This document shows, one piece after another, positions 34,714-46,042 of a stretch of DNA of 64,000 bases. This stretch comes from Hemerocallis citrina (taxonomy: Eukaryota > Streptophyta > Magnoliopsida > Asparagales > Asphodelaceae). How positions within the stretch are numbered: the stretch's first letter is position 1; the number at the start of each line of letters is the position of its first letter. Where the stretch lies: the NCBI GenBank assembly GCA_017893485.1, contig JACEHZ010000207.1, forward strand, positions 1,798,001 through 1,862,000, given 5' to 3'. The notes beneath the pieces are model-generated. The model saw only the letters and a list, made by a program, of their open reading frames with translations, ran no database searches and was not told the origin of the DNA. The position numbers were made by a program, and so were the translations under genes.

Positions 34714-35133
34714 GTTCTAGCTTGGCTAATATAAATGATATTTTTTGTAAGCTTTCATGTGTAAAGGGCCGTTTTAGCGACCCTCCCTATCATATATGAA
34801 AGAAACCTCCTTTTATCACACTCCAAACGCCTCGGCAGCCCCGACCTAACACCGGACAATGGGATCGGCACCCGAGTCCTCACTCCGGTATCATCCCCAA
34901 CGTCTCGGTAGGTCTGACCCGGCTTCAGGCCAGGGAGTCTTCCTAATGCCCCGCGCCGATCCCTCACGAATCGACGGGGCCGAACCTCACATCAGCCATC
35001 ATTCACTACACTCTTGACCAGAGCAAAGAATGAAAAGAATTCTTTATTCATATTCCCTTATTAGTTCTGGAAAAACAAACAAAGATCGTTACAGGACCAC
35101 TCCACTCATCTCAAACTGAAGGAAGCCGCCATC
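34714..35133. terminator. Tat2 convergent 3' ends, AATAAA on the minus strand
   Basis: Pol ends at 34713 on + and the antisense gene ends at 35134 on -. TTTATT at 35043-35048 is AATAAA for the antisense gene, 86 bp after its stop. No other gene is visible in this 420-bp gap, which is collinear with 17730-18149. Confidence 0.5.
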
Positions 35134-38130
35134 TTAGGGCCCCTCGGGTCCGACGAATGGCGGGACCACCCCGACCGAACGGTTAGGAGCCCTCTCCTCT
35201 TCATGGTGATCCTTCGGCTCAGCCACAGTCGATACACCAGCCACGGAGCTCTGGGCATCAACTGGTCGCACACGCTCCAGCAGCAGCAGCGCAGAGGGAA
35301 CCCCCTCCGCTCGCCGACCCCCCGAGGAAGATGTCGAGACACCCAGCATCGTCTTGTAACGGTGTATCTCCATCTCCTTCTCCACAATAACATCACGAAG
35401 TAGCCTTTCAGAGGAGGGCCTCTGCACCGATGCACTCGACATGGTATATCCAAGACCGACACTCCCGACGTCCCGATCCACCATCGCCCTCCTCAGCCGG
35501 CTCGCCTCCTCACTTAGGGCTTCAGAATTGTTCCGATAATAGTTAAAGGCCGCATCGGTGTCACGAGCCCCCTTTCGATAGCGAACCAATGTGGCCTCTA
35601 GGGCCTCAACTTTGCTCCGGAGCCACGCCACGTCGGAACGACGGGGGTCCACCTCGTTAAGGGGAGCCGCAACCTACAAAAGAACCAGCCCACTCAAAAC
35701 ACATAAGAAAGGAGGTTCGGAAATGTCTGAGGTCAAAACACTTGGCCAGTCAAAAATCCTTTTTTATAAATAGAATCACTTCGTACAAAAAAATGCGGTG
35801 GCCAGTCCGCGGAAGGCAAATACAATCGAGAGATGGAAAAAGAAAGACAAAACTATACAACTTGTTTTCCCACCTCGACATCGGCCGGGTTCACGGGGAG
35901 GTCGGCAGCCGGGTCATCAACGGGACCTTCTTCACGAGGAGTCTTCGGTGTCCCCTCGATCTCCATGTCGTAGTCAAAGTTAGACAGGTCGATGGTCGGG
36001 TAGAAGTGCCTCACATGACTGAGGGCCTTCGCATAGCACTCGTCCTGGGCTTTGATCACCAGGAGCTGACCCGCCTCCGTCACCTCCTCCTTCTCCTTGG
36101 CGAACTTCTTCTTCTGAGCCGCCATCTTCTTCGCCCATTCCGCCTCCTTGGCGTCGAACTCGACCTTCATCTTCTGCTCCCTCTGGTGCGAGCCTTCGAG
36201 CTCTATCTTCAGCTCCTTCATCTCCTGCACGGCCTTGTCAGCCCGGTCTCGCTCCCACTTCAAGGCTGCCTCATAAAGGCCCCTCACGTGGGCCCCCTGC
36301 ACGGTCGCCTACAGCAACCAAGCACTACTGAGAAAACCTCCTTTACAAACATTTCACAAGGCAAGTGGGGTCGGCAGACTTACCAGCACATTAGCCTGCG
36401 CGAGGCGCGTGTACGCATCCTCCAGGCCCTCGGCGTTCATCTCCGCGCGGTCCTGAGGGGTCGCCAGCTTAGCCGCCACCTCGACAGCCTGGCGCCCTCG
36501 GGTTAAGCAGTCACCCTCACGGATTGACCAAGCCGGCACCCACGGTCGCCGCAACCTCTCCTCTACCTCCGACCCCTCCAGGGGACCCTTCCCCTTCTCA
36601 AGATCAACAACCTTGCCCTGGTCCGAGCTCTTCAGAGCAACCACCACCTTGCCCGTCTCCGAGCGTGTCCTCTTTGCCGGAGGCTGGTCTGGGACCTCGG
36701 AGACCACCTGGGACGACCCCCTCGTCCTCATCGCGTCGCCTTTCTTCTCGTCCTTCTCCTTCTTCATGGCTAGCCTCTTTGCCTTGATTGATTCAGGATC
36801 CATACCTGCGAAAAGACCCATTAAGAACAATGAGCGCAAAAGAACAACAAGACCGAGAGAAAAGAAACAACTACATACAAAGCACGGCCGGGCTCAGTCC
36901 GATGCTTGCCAGGTGACCCTCCGTCACCTTCGGCCAACTGATACTGTGTGACAGACGGAGGCCCTCAACGAACCTCCTCTCCTCGGCTGTCAGGTCCCTC
37001 GGCCTCAGCGCTTTAAAGCTCGGCTTAGAATGGTTCCATCGAGTAGGGATGTTCCTAGGCTCCTCACTCCGGATCACCAAATATTTTTTCTTCCAATCCT
37101 TGATAGAGTCCGGGTGACCGTGGACGACCTTCCCCTTACTCTGAGGCGAGATATAATAAACACCCTCCGACTCCCCCGACGAGCTGATCCCCAGCATCGC
37201 CCGGAACACGCTCAACCGAAGGGGCACCTTCTGCTCCTCGCACAACAGCACGAAGCAGATGATCTGCTTCCAGGAGTTCGGCCTATACTGCATCGGCGCC
37301 AGGCACGCCCAATTCAACACCTCCCGAACAAACGGATGGACCGGCAGCCTCAGTCCAGAGATGAAGGCGTCCGCTGGGAAGACGCAGTACCAAGCAGGCA
37401 GGGGGTCGGTCGGACGCAGGGTAGAGTTCGGCAACATGAGCTCGTAGTCGGGCCCTATGTGGTACGCCAACTGCAAAGCCTCCACGTCGCCCGCCTCCAA
37501 GACGGTCGGAAGCGTGTCCATCTTCACCCTCTTCCGGCTCGACGAAGACGGCTGGACCCCAAAAAGCTCCTTATCGGAAAGGTCGTCGGGGTACCGACGG
37601 AACGACTTCGGTTGTACGGGCGACCCTGTCATTAAGTTGCGGTGAACGGGCGCCTGGCTCGAGCCACCGGTCCTCGACCCCTTCTTCTTCGGAACCCTCT
37701 TCTTCTTGGCTCTTTCCGGCGAGGGGGTAGATAATCGCCCCAGACCGGTCGGCATGGAGCTCGAACCCACACCTTGACCTGTGGATCTCCCCCCCGCACC
37801 TCCTATCCGAGCCCCTTCGGCTTTACCCTCTTCTGGGCCACCCTCCTCTTCGGAAGCCGACTCTAGAATCCGGACTTCGTCCGAGCTGTCGCTTGCCTCC
37901 TCCGATTTGCTACTCTCCACCACGAAAGGTTTCCGGGAGCGTAACGGCCTCACATTGTACACCGGCTCCTCCTCGCCTATCGGCTCCTCCCACGAAGTCG
38001 AATCGGAAGGCTTCTCATCGTGTACTGACTCCTCCTCGAACACCGGCTCCTCCCATGAAGTCGATTTTGAGGCAGGTTTCCCTTCCCCCCTCGACGTCGA
38101 CGCTAACGAGCCAGACTGAGCCCTATCCAT
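35134..38130 (-). CDS. Tat2 antisense gene, four predicted exons, uninterrupted
   Basis: Exons (minus strand) are 38130-36879, 36805-36384, 36308-35874 and 35673-35134: 2649 nt, 882 codons plus stop. All introns are GT..AG and the junction phases (1, 0, 0) keep one frame; the unspliced frames meet stops just after each donor. Residues about 20-60 hold two copies of a TSWEEP..EEE unit. A Lys-rich patch near 155-170 (AKKKRVPKKKGSR) resembles a nuclear-localisation signal. About 205-360 match the style of the Pfam 'putative gypsy type transposon' family (PF04195), with FISGLRLPVHPFVREVLNW and SWKQIICFVLLCEEQ. Exons 3-4 are Glu/Lys-rich, probably coiled coil. Antisense extra ORFs are known in Tat/Retand elements; the role is unknown. 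Splicing is predicted, not shown. Confidence 0.7.
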
Positions 38131-38289
38131 CTGTGCCTAACAAAAGAAACTTACAAACTAACCTTTTGAATGCCTCGGACTGACGAGCCGGTGCCGCTAA
38201 AACAGTCAAAACCGAGCGCTGAAGTGTTTGGTTTCTTTCTAAAGAAGACAGCAGGAGAGAAATGAACAGAATAGGAAGAAGGGGGGGAT

Positions 38290-38296
38290 ATTTATA
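38290..38296 (-). promoter_or_regulatory. Proximal TATA box of the Tat2 antisense gene
   Basis: Reverse TATAAAT lies 160 bp before the ATG at 38130, in the same CT-rich context as 14578-14584 in Tat1. A second reverse TATAAAT is at 39057-39063 and matches the distal box of Tat1. Confidence 0.6.
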
Positions 38297-38469
38297 GAGA
38301 GAGAGGCGACGCCTCGATTTTCGAGTTACTGTTCCTCGAACAGCGCGCGTCTGCCACCAATAGAATCACGCCACGTCATCCTCGAAAAGGGCGCTGCTAA
38401 CGTCACCTAGCGCCGGTTGGAGACCTCACAGGGGTCGGTTCGGATAAAGTGTTCAGCGGAGAAAATTTT

Positions 38470-38950
38470 TCACTTAAAGATTTAAGGCGCCGTCCTCAGA
38501 CAGGCGCCCCGGGCTCCAGGGCTCGGTCGGCTCCCCTCTCACCCGCGAGCAGCTCGTGGCTTACAGCCTCGGCAGCCGAAACCCAGAACTATTCGAGGGT
38601 AGGAGAAAAGCCACCATCGCCTAGAACCCTATCGGAAAGCAGATCGGAGACGACCCACCTATTCGAAGCTCCTCAGCCCCAGGTCCGGAATTCGGTTGAT
38701 ACCCCTCCCGTCCTGATCCCTCTCGGGCAGACAGCCGTGTCAGGGCCGTCTGACTCGAAAAAGGATCCGGACGGCAGAACCACCACCAGTCCGAGGTCCC
38801 CAGGGTTAAAGCCTTTCAGCACCTAGCCCCCCGAGCCCGGACTACGGCCGCCATCTCTTCTGCCTTGTTCTCCCCCGACCCTGACACTCACATCGAGGCC
38901 GTCAGGGACAGGAGAAGAACAAGGCAATAGAGTGACGACCCGTCCAACGC
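38470..38950 (-). other. Tat2 hairpin leader region
   Basis: This is the counterpart of 13949-14338. Hairpin 1 is perfect (outer arms 38862-38871 and 38916-38925; inner CCCTGAC/GTCAGGG). Hairpin 2 (about 38710-38760) and hairpin 3 (about 38544-38600) have several unpaired changes. The region has no convincing coding frame: the frames here are not shared between Tat1 and Tat2. Confidence 0.55.
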
Positions 38951-39239
38951 TCTCAGGGTCAAAATTTTGCAAGAGACAGACGTCCGCCAAAGCAGACACC
39001 TCTGGTGGCCGATGGACCACCCTTGCTGTGCCCAAACCCGCTGTGGGGAGAGGGGTATTTATAACCTCCCCCATAGACAGGCCATTATAACATTGGGAAA
39101 GCCGAACGACGGAAGCCCATGCACCATGAATTTATTAGGCGGTGCCATTAATGCCCCTAGGAAGTTGGAACATTGCACAGATCCCGGAGCGCCTTCAATG
39201 CTCCGCAAAGACAGCAGGCCACCCCTCTCAAACATTCTA

Positions 39240-40490
39240 AGGCACAACGGTTCGCCATCACCCCTGCCGACCCACAATCCCTCGCCAGCTCGAGGTTCGG
39301 TCCATCACCAGGGTGGTCTTCTCAGGAAGGCTCAACGGCTCGCCATCACCCCTGCCGACCCATAATTCCTCGCCAGCTCGAGGTTCGGTCTATCACCAGG
39401 GTAGTCTTCTCAGGAAGGCTCAACGGCTCGCCATCACCCCTGCCGACCCATAATCCCTCGCCAGCTCGAGGTTCGGTCTAGCACCAGGGTAATCTTCTCA
39501 GGAAGACACAACGGTTCACCATCACCCTTGCCGACCCATAATCCCTCGCCAGCTCGAGGTTCGGTCTAGCACCAGGGTAGTCTTCTCAGGAAGGCTCAAC
39601 AGCTCGCCATCGCCCTTGCCGACCCATAATCCCTCGCCAGCTCGAGGTTCGGTCTAGCACCAGGGTAATCTTCTCAGGAAGACACAACGGTTCGCCATCA
39701 CCCTTGCCGACCCATAATCCCTCGCCAGCTCGAGGTACGGTCTAGCACCAGAGTAGTCTTCTCAGGAAGGCTCAACGGCTCGCCATCACCCTTGCCGACC
39801 CATAATCCCTCGCCAGCTTGAGGTTCGGTCTAGCACCAGGGTAATCTTCTCAGGAAGACACAACGGTTTGCCATCACCCTTGCTGACCCATAATCCCTCG
39901 CCAGCTCAAGGTACGGTCTAGCACCAGGGTAGTCTTCTCAGGAAGGCTCAACGGCTCGCCATCACCCTTGCCGACCCATAATCCCTCGCCAGCTCGAGGT
40001 TCGGTCTAGCACCAGGGTAATCTTCTCAGGAAGGCTCAACGGCTCGCCATCGCCCTTGCCGACCCATAATCCCTCGCTAGCTCGAGGTTCGGTCTAGCAC
40101 CAGGGTAATCTTCTCAGGAAGACACAACGGTTCGCCATCACTCTTGCCGACCCATAATCCCTCGCCAGCTCGAGGTACGGTCTAGCACCAGGGTAGTCTT
40201 CTCAGGAAGGCTCAACGGCTCGCCATCACCCTTGCCGACCCATAATCCCTCGCCAGCTCGAGGTTCGGTCTAGCACCAGGGTAATCTTCTCAGGAAGACA
40301 CAACGGTTCGCCATCACCTTTGCCGACCCATAATTCCTCGCCAGCTCGAGGTTCGGTCTAGCACCAGGGTAGTCTTCTCAGGAAGGCTCAACGGCTCGCC
40401 ATCGCTCTTGCCGACCCATAATCCCTCGCCAGCTCGAGGTTTGGTCTGGCACCAGGGTAGCCTTCTCATGAAGGCCCAGCGATTCGCCAT
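39240..40490. repeat. Tat2 minisatellite, about 14 units with alternating types
   Basis: About fourteen units of roughly 88 bp carry CCTCGCCAGCTCGAGGT and CACCAGGGTA. Two types alternate along much of the array: type 1 has AGTCTTCTCAGGAAGGCTCAACGGC, split here as AGTCTTCTCAGG then AAGGCTCAAC, and type 2 has AATCTTCTCAGG then AAGACACAAC. This gives a higher-order period of about 176 bp. Tat1 has about ten units in the matching place, so the copy number changed. Confidence 0.9.
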
Positions 40491-40540
40491 CCCATTTCCA
40501 CGACCATAAACACTCCTCCACGGCTAACTCCCGCACCCCC

Positions 40541-40559
40541 CGCAGGAGTGGGGGGCTTG
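40541..40559 (+). other. Tat2 polypurine tract
   Basis: GCAGGAGTGGGGGGCTTG precedes the 3' LTR start at 40560, as in Tat1. Confidence 0.75.
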
Positions 40560-41317
40560 TGTGGTAGGGTAAAAATGGCCTGGGGCCCAACCAGGGCCAA
40601 GGACGGTTCTCGTTCAAAAATAAGAAAAACAACAATCCGGCTCGGCTTCGGACCACTACAGGGTCGGCACCGAGCCGCAAGTTCACCCTCACAGAACTGG
40701 TCTCCTCGTATCCGACGAGCCTCGATGGCCCTCGGCCTCCGATCCGTGACAGCCCCACGGGCCGTCCGTCCAATCTGGCAAGGAATGAGGATGACTTGGC
40801 ACAACCTAGGCCATCCGATTCTCCCAGAGGCACAGGAGCCCCATGATCAGCCATGTCAGCTCCAAATACCACCTAGGGCTTTGCCACGTCAGCCCTATAC
40901 CACTCTTGGCACTGCCACGTCCGCCCTAAACCCCCTAGGCCTCCTGCCACGTCAGGCCCATGGGCTTTCGGGTTCAGACCCGGCCCCCAAGCGGATCCAA
41001 ACCCGGTTGGAATTCTTTATAAATACCAGACCCTCACCCACCTTTTCAGGTAATCAATCCTTTGCCACCCAAATTTCCCTAGTTATTGCTACTCTCTCAC
41101 AGAGACTGACTAGATCGTCGGAGGGTCCGCCATCGGGATAAACCCCGGTGTTTCAGGACCGTCTGCAGGTACTCGAGGCGAGGTCATCCGAGCCGATCCT
41201 CAAGTGCCGAAGCGAGCCTCCTGCTCATCGTCCCGTGCCGCACTCTTCCCTCATTACTAATTGAGTCCGAACTCGCACCTGGTGCATCCACACTGCGACC
41301 AAAAACAAACCGCATCA
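40560..41317 (+). repeat. Tat2 3' LTR
   Basis: It is 758 bp, TGTGGTAGGG to CCGCATCA, with a TATA box at 41018-41024. The TSD copy tttcc follows. Confidence 0.93.
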
Positions 41318-42194
41318 TTTCCCTATCGATACTATCGTTCACCAATATGTCATTTAATTGCATATTGTATTGTTGCATTGATAAATAATTAATAAGCCGG
41401 AGTTTAGGGATTGACTAGAGTAGTTTATGATATAGAGACTGTACTCGGATGATGGCCCGTGATTATTACCGTTATCGTCATCGTGTAAGAAATTACACCA
41501 TGGCCCGTGTTATTACCGTTATCATCATCGTGTAAGAAATTACACCATGGCCCGTGTTATTACCAATATCGTCATAGAATCTACCACTTAAGTCTAAACG
41601 AAATTGATTGTATGCATCGAACCTGTAGAATGAGATGCAGTAGTATATGCATTAGTTAGGATTAAAATGACTAATAGACTTAAGAATTGACACGACATCG
41701 ATATTGCATATTGTTCATCATTATTCCTATTGATACCAAATATTTGCTAAGTATTACCGTTATTGATCATTGATAACCGTTACCGAATATTGAAACATTA
41801 TTTATAGTTATTGCATCGATTATCGTGATATTGATTATTGATTATCATGCCATATTAATGATTCCTATTAATCCATTGAAATCATTGTTATACCGTTATT
41901 CCATTGTTCTTTGCTTTCTCTACTTGCTGTCCATGACTTGCTCTAAGGACAATTTTCTGTTCTTTTTAGATGAAGTGTACACAGGTAATAAAGGAGAATT
42001 GCCTGCTGGGATTGGAGAACAAAGATTCTGAAGACTTAATGCTTTTTTAATTGCTTATTATTTTATTAAACTTAATGTATCGAGACTTATTATCTATTTG
42101 TTATTGGATTATTAGAGTATTGGACTTATGACCCAGATTTTGTTATTTGTTTCCAGATGTTGGATCATTGTATTTGGATATTTCATATTGTTTA
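41318..42194 (+). mobile_element. Solo LTR C, second part
   Basis: The first five bases are the TSD copy of Tat2. The rest aligns with D at about 52960-53870 (GCATATTGTATTGTTGCATTG, AAGCCGG, TTGTCCATGACTTGCTCTAAGG split across variants). The acceptor-like CTTTTTAG followed by ATGAAG lies near 41968. The part ends at gttta (42190-42194), the TSD of element B. Confidence 0.85.
41450..41575 (+). repeat. Short tandem repeat in LTR C
   Basis: The phrase ATGGCCCGTG-TTATTACCGTTAT followed by GTGTAAGAAATTACACC is present two full times and a partial third. Element D lacks it at the matching place. GTGTAAGAAATTACACC also contains the inverted arms GTGTAA and TTACAC. Confidence 0.75.
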
Positions 42195-45100
42195 TGTAAC
42201 ACCCCGAATCCCAAATACGACTGAATTCGAGTTCCACATGATCTTTTCACTTCTCTTCGTACAATTTTACAAGGAAATAAAAAACTTTACTTTACATCAG
42301 AGTTACATTATGCATCAACATTTGTACAGCGGAAGCAAATTTTTACATCAATGAATGAAATACAACAATAGTTGAATAATCTTTAAGCATCAGGTCTTCT
42401 TTAGTCTTTTTCATGTACCTTTTCCCTGCATAGAAACTGTGGGCACGTCAGTTCATTCAACTGACGAAATATTATACACGACCATCCTCTCTATGCCGAA
42501 AACAGTATAACGATTCTCAATACTTAACAAACCACAAACTGTTCACAAACAGAGCTAAAGGGATTATCCTACTGATGTCGTGTTGTGAATGTGCACTTAG
42601 TCCTTAATGCAATTATTTCTATTATATGACACTAATGTGCACTTGTTCAAAGTCTATGCAGCCCATACTACATAGGTCTGAGGGCAAGCCCTTAACCGTT
42701 CTTCATCTTGTAGGGTTCAATCCCTCGCCTTGACTTTATCTACTACTGTAACTACGGTAAGTATCCTACATGTTTTATGACCTACGAACTCATGTCTAGG
42801 CGCCCTGGAGGGAATCCCAACGCAGTGACACATGACTCATCATACAGGCATTCTGTGGTAATTCAGCTCCTACCATAGACATGACACCATCCGCAGTCAC
42901 CAAACACCCCACGAGCGTCGCCACCGGGGCGGCACTCTGAAGTAGTATCCACGTCCTACTAAGGACGCATCATGGGACATCCTGTGAATACTCTCACACC
43001 GCCAATCTAATGGCCCTCATACTCAATGTTTGTCTTCTTACATTCATCACATGTTCACTATGTATCTAATCCTTAGTTTAATTGAATCACGAACAAAATT
43101 AATCCCTTAGGGTTAGTACTCCCACTATACTGGTCTTATTCATTCATTTCACATGACCCAAATCTTGGTCCTTTCATTCCAAATATCATTTCCATATATC
43201 TTTTATTGCAGGTATAAGGCTTAGCTACACTCTAGTTCTTAATTTCAACTCATAATTACAACATCGAGCTTTTCATACTCACAAAGTCTTTTTTTTCATG
43301 ATTAATCACAGTTCACATTTCATAATCATAGTATTCATGTATCCATATTCATAATATCCTTCATAACTCAACATGTCGTTTAATTACATTTTTCATACAC
43401 CATTTCATGCATGAATAATAAAATTTCAACTTGTCATAATAGTTCATTCATTCCACAAATCTCTTATTCTTATTTCAATCCATACTAATTTCACAATTTG
43501 TAATTTCAATTAGTTACACAAATCAAACTTTCAAATTTCTCATTCCTAATTCTCATTTTTAAAACTCCTAAAAAAATAACTCATTTATTTTTTTTCCTTT
43601 ATCCCAAAAGACAATTTAATTAAAAACAAGTCCTTTCTTGCAAATAGCCTGAAGTTCTCAATTATACTTTACCAAAAGTTATAAAAATTCTCTCATGAAG
43701 TCCAATTAATTTCAATAATTAATTCCATATTTTTCTTAATTTTAATTTATTTTTAGAACTCAAAATAATTTTAATTTCCCCCTAAAAAATAACTTTTTAA
43801 ACTAAAAGCCCACAACCGGATTCGAACCCACAACCAACGGCCCAAAGGACAGCGCCCACGACCACTGCGCCAAAGCCACAAAGGCAATATGATATGGGTT
43901 ATTGTCAATGTGAATTGGCTTTCGGCATTTCAGAATTTTTAACAAAAAAAAAAATAAAAGCTCCTTCTCAGTATCGAACCCGAGACCAGAGACCAAGACC
44001 CCCCGCTACTGTAGCGACAAAAACCATTCCGACCAAATGGTCTATGTGGCCAGATTGTTTTGAAAAGAATTTGGTTGGATTTGAACTAGTTCTCTGTTCA
44101 TCTCTACATTTCATAATTTTCAAAAAGACGATTTTTGTTTCTTTTTCTTTTTTTTTTAAAGCAAAATTTTCCAGATTATAACATACATAAATTTACAGTA
44201 AACCAGTATTTTTATTATGATTATTTACTTTATAAAACATGTATTTTGGTCCTACTTTATGTTCTATGTCCATATTTTCGATATCGAGAACAATAACACA
44301 TTTCTTCATAATTTAGAATTAGAATTCCATAACCTACTATGTTCTTTTGTTCTCTTTCTTATTAACATCCTATTACATTTTTAGAACACAAAATTCTCAT
44401 CTTTCTACAATAACGAAATTCTATTTTAGACAATTAACTACACATGATGCATTTAATCAACTATTTGTAAGCACAAATTTTACCATAACATTCATGTAGC
44501 ACAACAATATAGTGATTTCTAGCACATTAATTCACCATTTATTCATTAGCAATCAATCCATCAAACATTCTCTAAATTAGCACTCCACTTTTAATTAAAC
44601 AAGTATGGTTCCAATTTTCAATTAATTGATTCATAATAATTTCATTAAATCATCCCTAGCATGGTATCTAGTTCTAAAAGTATGAGAAACACCCACCTCT
44701 TTGGAGAAACACGAAATGAAAAGCTCGTAGAGTCTCCTAGAATGCAAGAAAGTAGCCTTCTCTTTCTAGATTGTGTTGCAAAATGCTCTCCTTCTTGTTC
44801 CTCGGTGCAACCCGAGCTTCCCCTAGTGCTTGATGATGGGTCGGCCTCCTTTTGGTTGGGACACACACACACAAATGCACACTCAATCTTTCACTTCCTA
44901 ATATATTACTCTCCTATATAGTTTCTTCCTTTCAATTATTTTTTTCTTAGTGTTGTATACATGAAGGTAGGGGGTATTTATACTAGTTTTAGGATAGATT
45001 GGAGGGCTAGGATTTCACTAGATGGTTGTAGGTGAATGGCTAGGATAAGATGGAAAGTTGTAGCAACCACCCATAAGTAAATAACCACCCATGCACACAA

Positions 45101-45536
45101 ACCCACTCTCCCACTCTTCTCTTAGCCATACCCGACCTCCTAGGGTGTGCAAAGCACACACACGTGCATGCACGTTCCCCTTCTAGTACCCCTCTATTTA
45201 AAGTTTGTACAAATTTAATTAATTCACCAATTGTGTCTACATAACAAGTTGTGACAATTTAAATGATTAATTAAGTTTGTGGGCCTCAAAATAGTGGGCT
45301 TTAGGCTTAGGGGCTAATTAATAAAAATATTTAATTATTAGAGTGGGCTTAAAATAGGAAAACTAGTTTAGACTTTATAAAATAGACTTTTGAGAAAGAT
45401 AAAGGGAAAGAAAGAAATAATTGTCCATGTTATAAAAGAAAATTTTATAAAAATAAATATGCATAAGAAATTTTGCACGTGCACAACACGTAAAAAATCA
45501 ACATTTCTTATTAAGATGAAAATTTAGGGTATTACA
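42195..45536 (-). repeat. Element B 3' LTR (3342 bp)
   Basis: On the + strand it reads TGTAACACCCCG to GGGTATTACA. The TATA box (reverse) is at 44976-44982. A donor-like AG|GTGGGT lies on the minus strand at 44696 and an acceptor-like TATGCAG at 42426. Two tRNA-like modules lie at 43818-43872 and 43970-44017. The block GGCATAGAGAGGATGG is near 42485. It has no gene. Confidence 0.92.
43818..44017 (-). other. Two tRNA-like modules in the LTR of element B
   Basis: On the minus strand module 1 has TGGCGCAGTGG (43872-43862) and GGTTCGAATCC (43828-43818), perfect matches to the plant pol III A-box (TRGCNNAGTGG) and B-box (GGTTCGANTCC), 33 bp apart. Module 2 has GGTTCGATACT (43980-43970) with a weaker A-box near 44010. 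The other LTR of B has the same pair near 60184-60360. No full cloverleaf is seen. Confidence 0.6.
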
Positions 45537-45619
45537 ACACTCCCTCCTTAGAATAGTTCCGTCTCCGGAACTACAATTAAAGAGTGAGAAAACAAAACAC
45601 AAGAAAAAGAAAATACAAA
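45537..45619 (-). other. Element B polypurine tract and 3' tail
   Basis: On the minus strand the run TAAGGAGGGAGTGT directly precedes the LTR start. The rest of the 83 bp is A/T-rich untranslated sequence, similar to 7104-7198 in element A. Confidence 0.7.
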
Positions 45620-46003
45620 TCAAACAAAGTGCTCAGGATGATCCTTCATCATCCTCTCCTCAGATTCCCAAGTAGCCTCTTCAACCAACTGGTTTCTCCA
45701 GACTACCTTGACCATTGGTATCGTCTTATTCCTTAAGAATTTCTCCCGACGATCAACAATCTCAAATGGAAGCTCATTGTAACTCAAATCCAACTGCAAA
45801 CCCTCTGGCACTTCGGGCAAATGATGACTTGGATCTGGAATGTAACCTCTCAGCATAGACACATGAAAGACATTGTGCACCTGAGACAACTCTTCCGGTA
45901 ACTTAAGCCGGTAAGCAGTTTTCCCGATCCTTTTCAATATCTTATACGGGCATATGAACCTCAGGGCTAACTTTCCACCCTTTTCCTCAAAAAAACTTTC
46001 CAC
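45620..46003 (-). pseudogene. Element B integrase C-terminus with chromodomain
   Basis: The 127-residue frame contains YKILKRIGKTAYRLKLPEE, VFHVSMLRGYIPDPSHHL and the chromodomain segment IVDRREKFLRNK, VKVVWRN and EEATWESEERM. It is separated from the integrase core by a frame change near 46005. It matches element A 6603-7103. Confidence 0.85.
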
Positions 46004-46042
46004 CCTTGCCGAATTGGATCACGTCTTTGCTAGGCGATACCT

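Larger units (their letters stand above)
28414..41317 (+). mobile_element. Tat2: second Tat-lineage element, opposite orientation to Tat1
   Basis: LTRs are 28414-29170 and 40560-41317. The perfect TSD tttcc is at 28409-28413 and 41318-41322. The layout is the same as Tat1 in mirror image: gag-pol on +, antisense gene on -, hairpin leader, minisatellite, polypurine tract. Gag-pol carries stops at about 30765, 31830 and 32660 and a frameshift near 34087, so it is not autonomous. The antisense gene has no such break. It sits in solo LTR C. In the first 290 bp the two LTRs differ at roughly 4-5% of positions by eye. Confidence 0.93.

Noticed and set aside
39240..40490. Direct-repeat array as a possible CRISPR
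   Set aside because: Units of about 88 bp are joined head to tail with no unique spacers, inside a plant retrotransposon; it is a minisatellite.
43818..43872. A true tRNA gene
   Set aside because: A-box and B-box match, but I cannot form acceptor and anticodon stems, and the same module recurs in each LTR; it is tRNA-like only.
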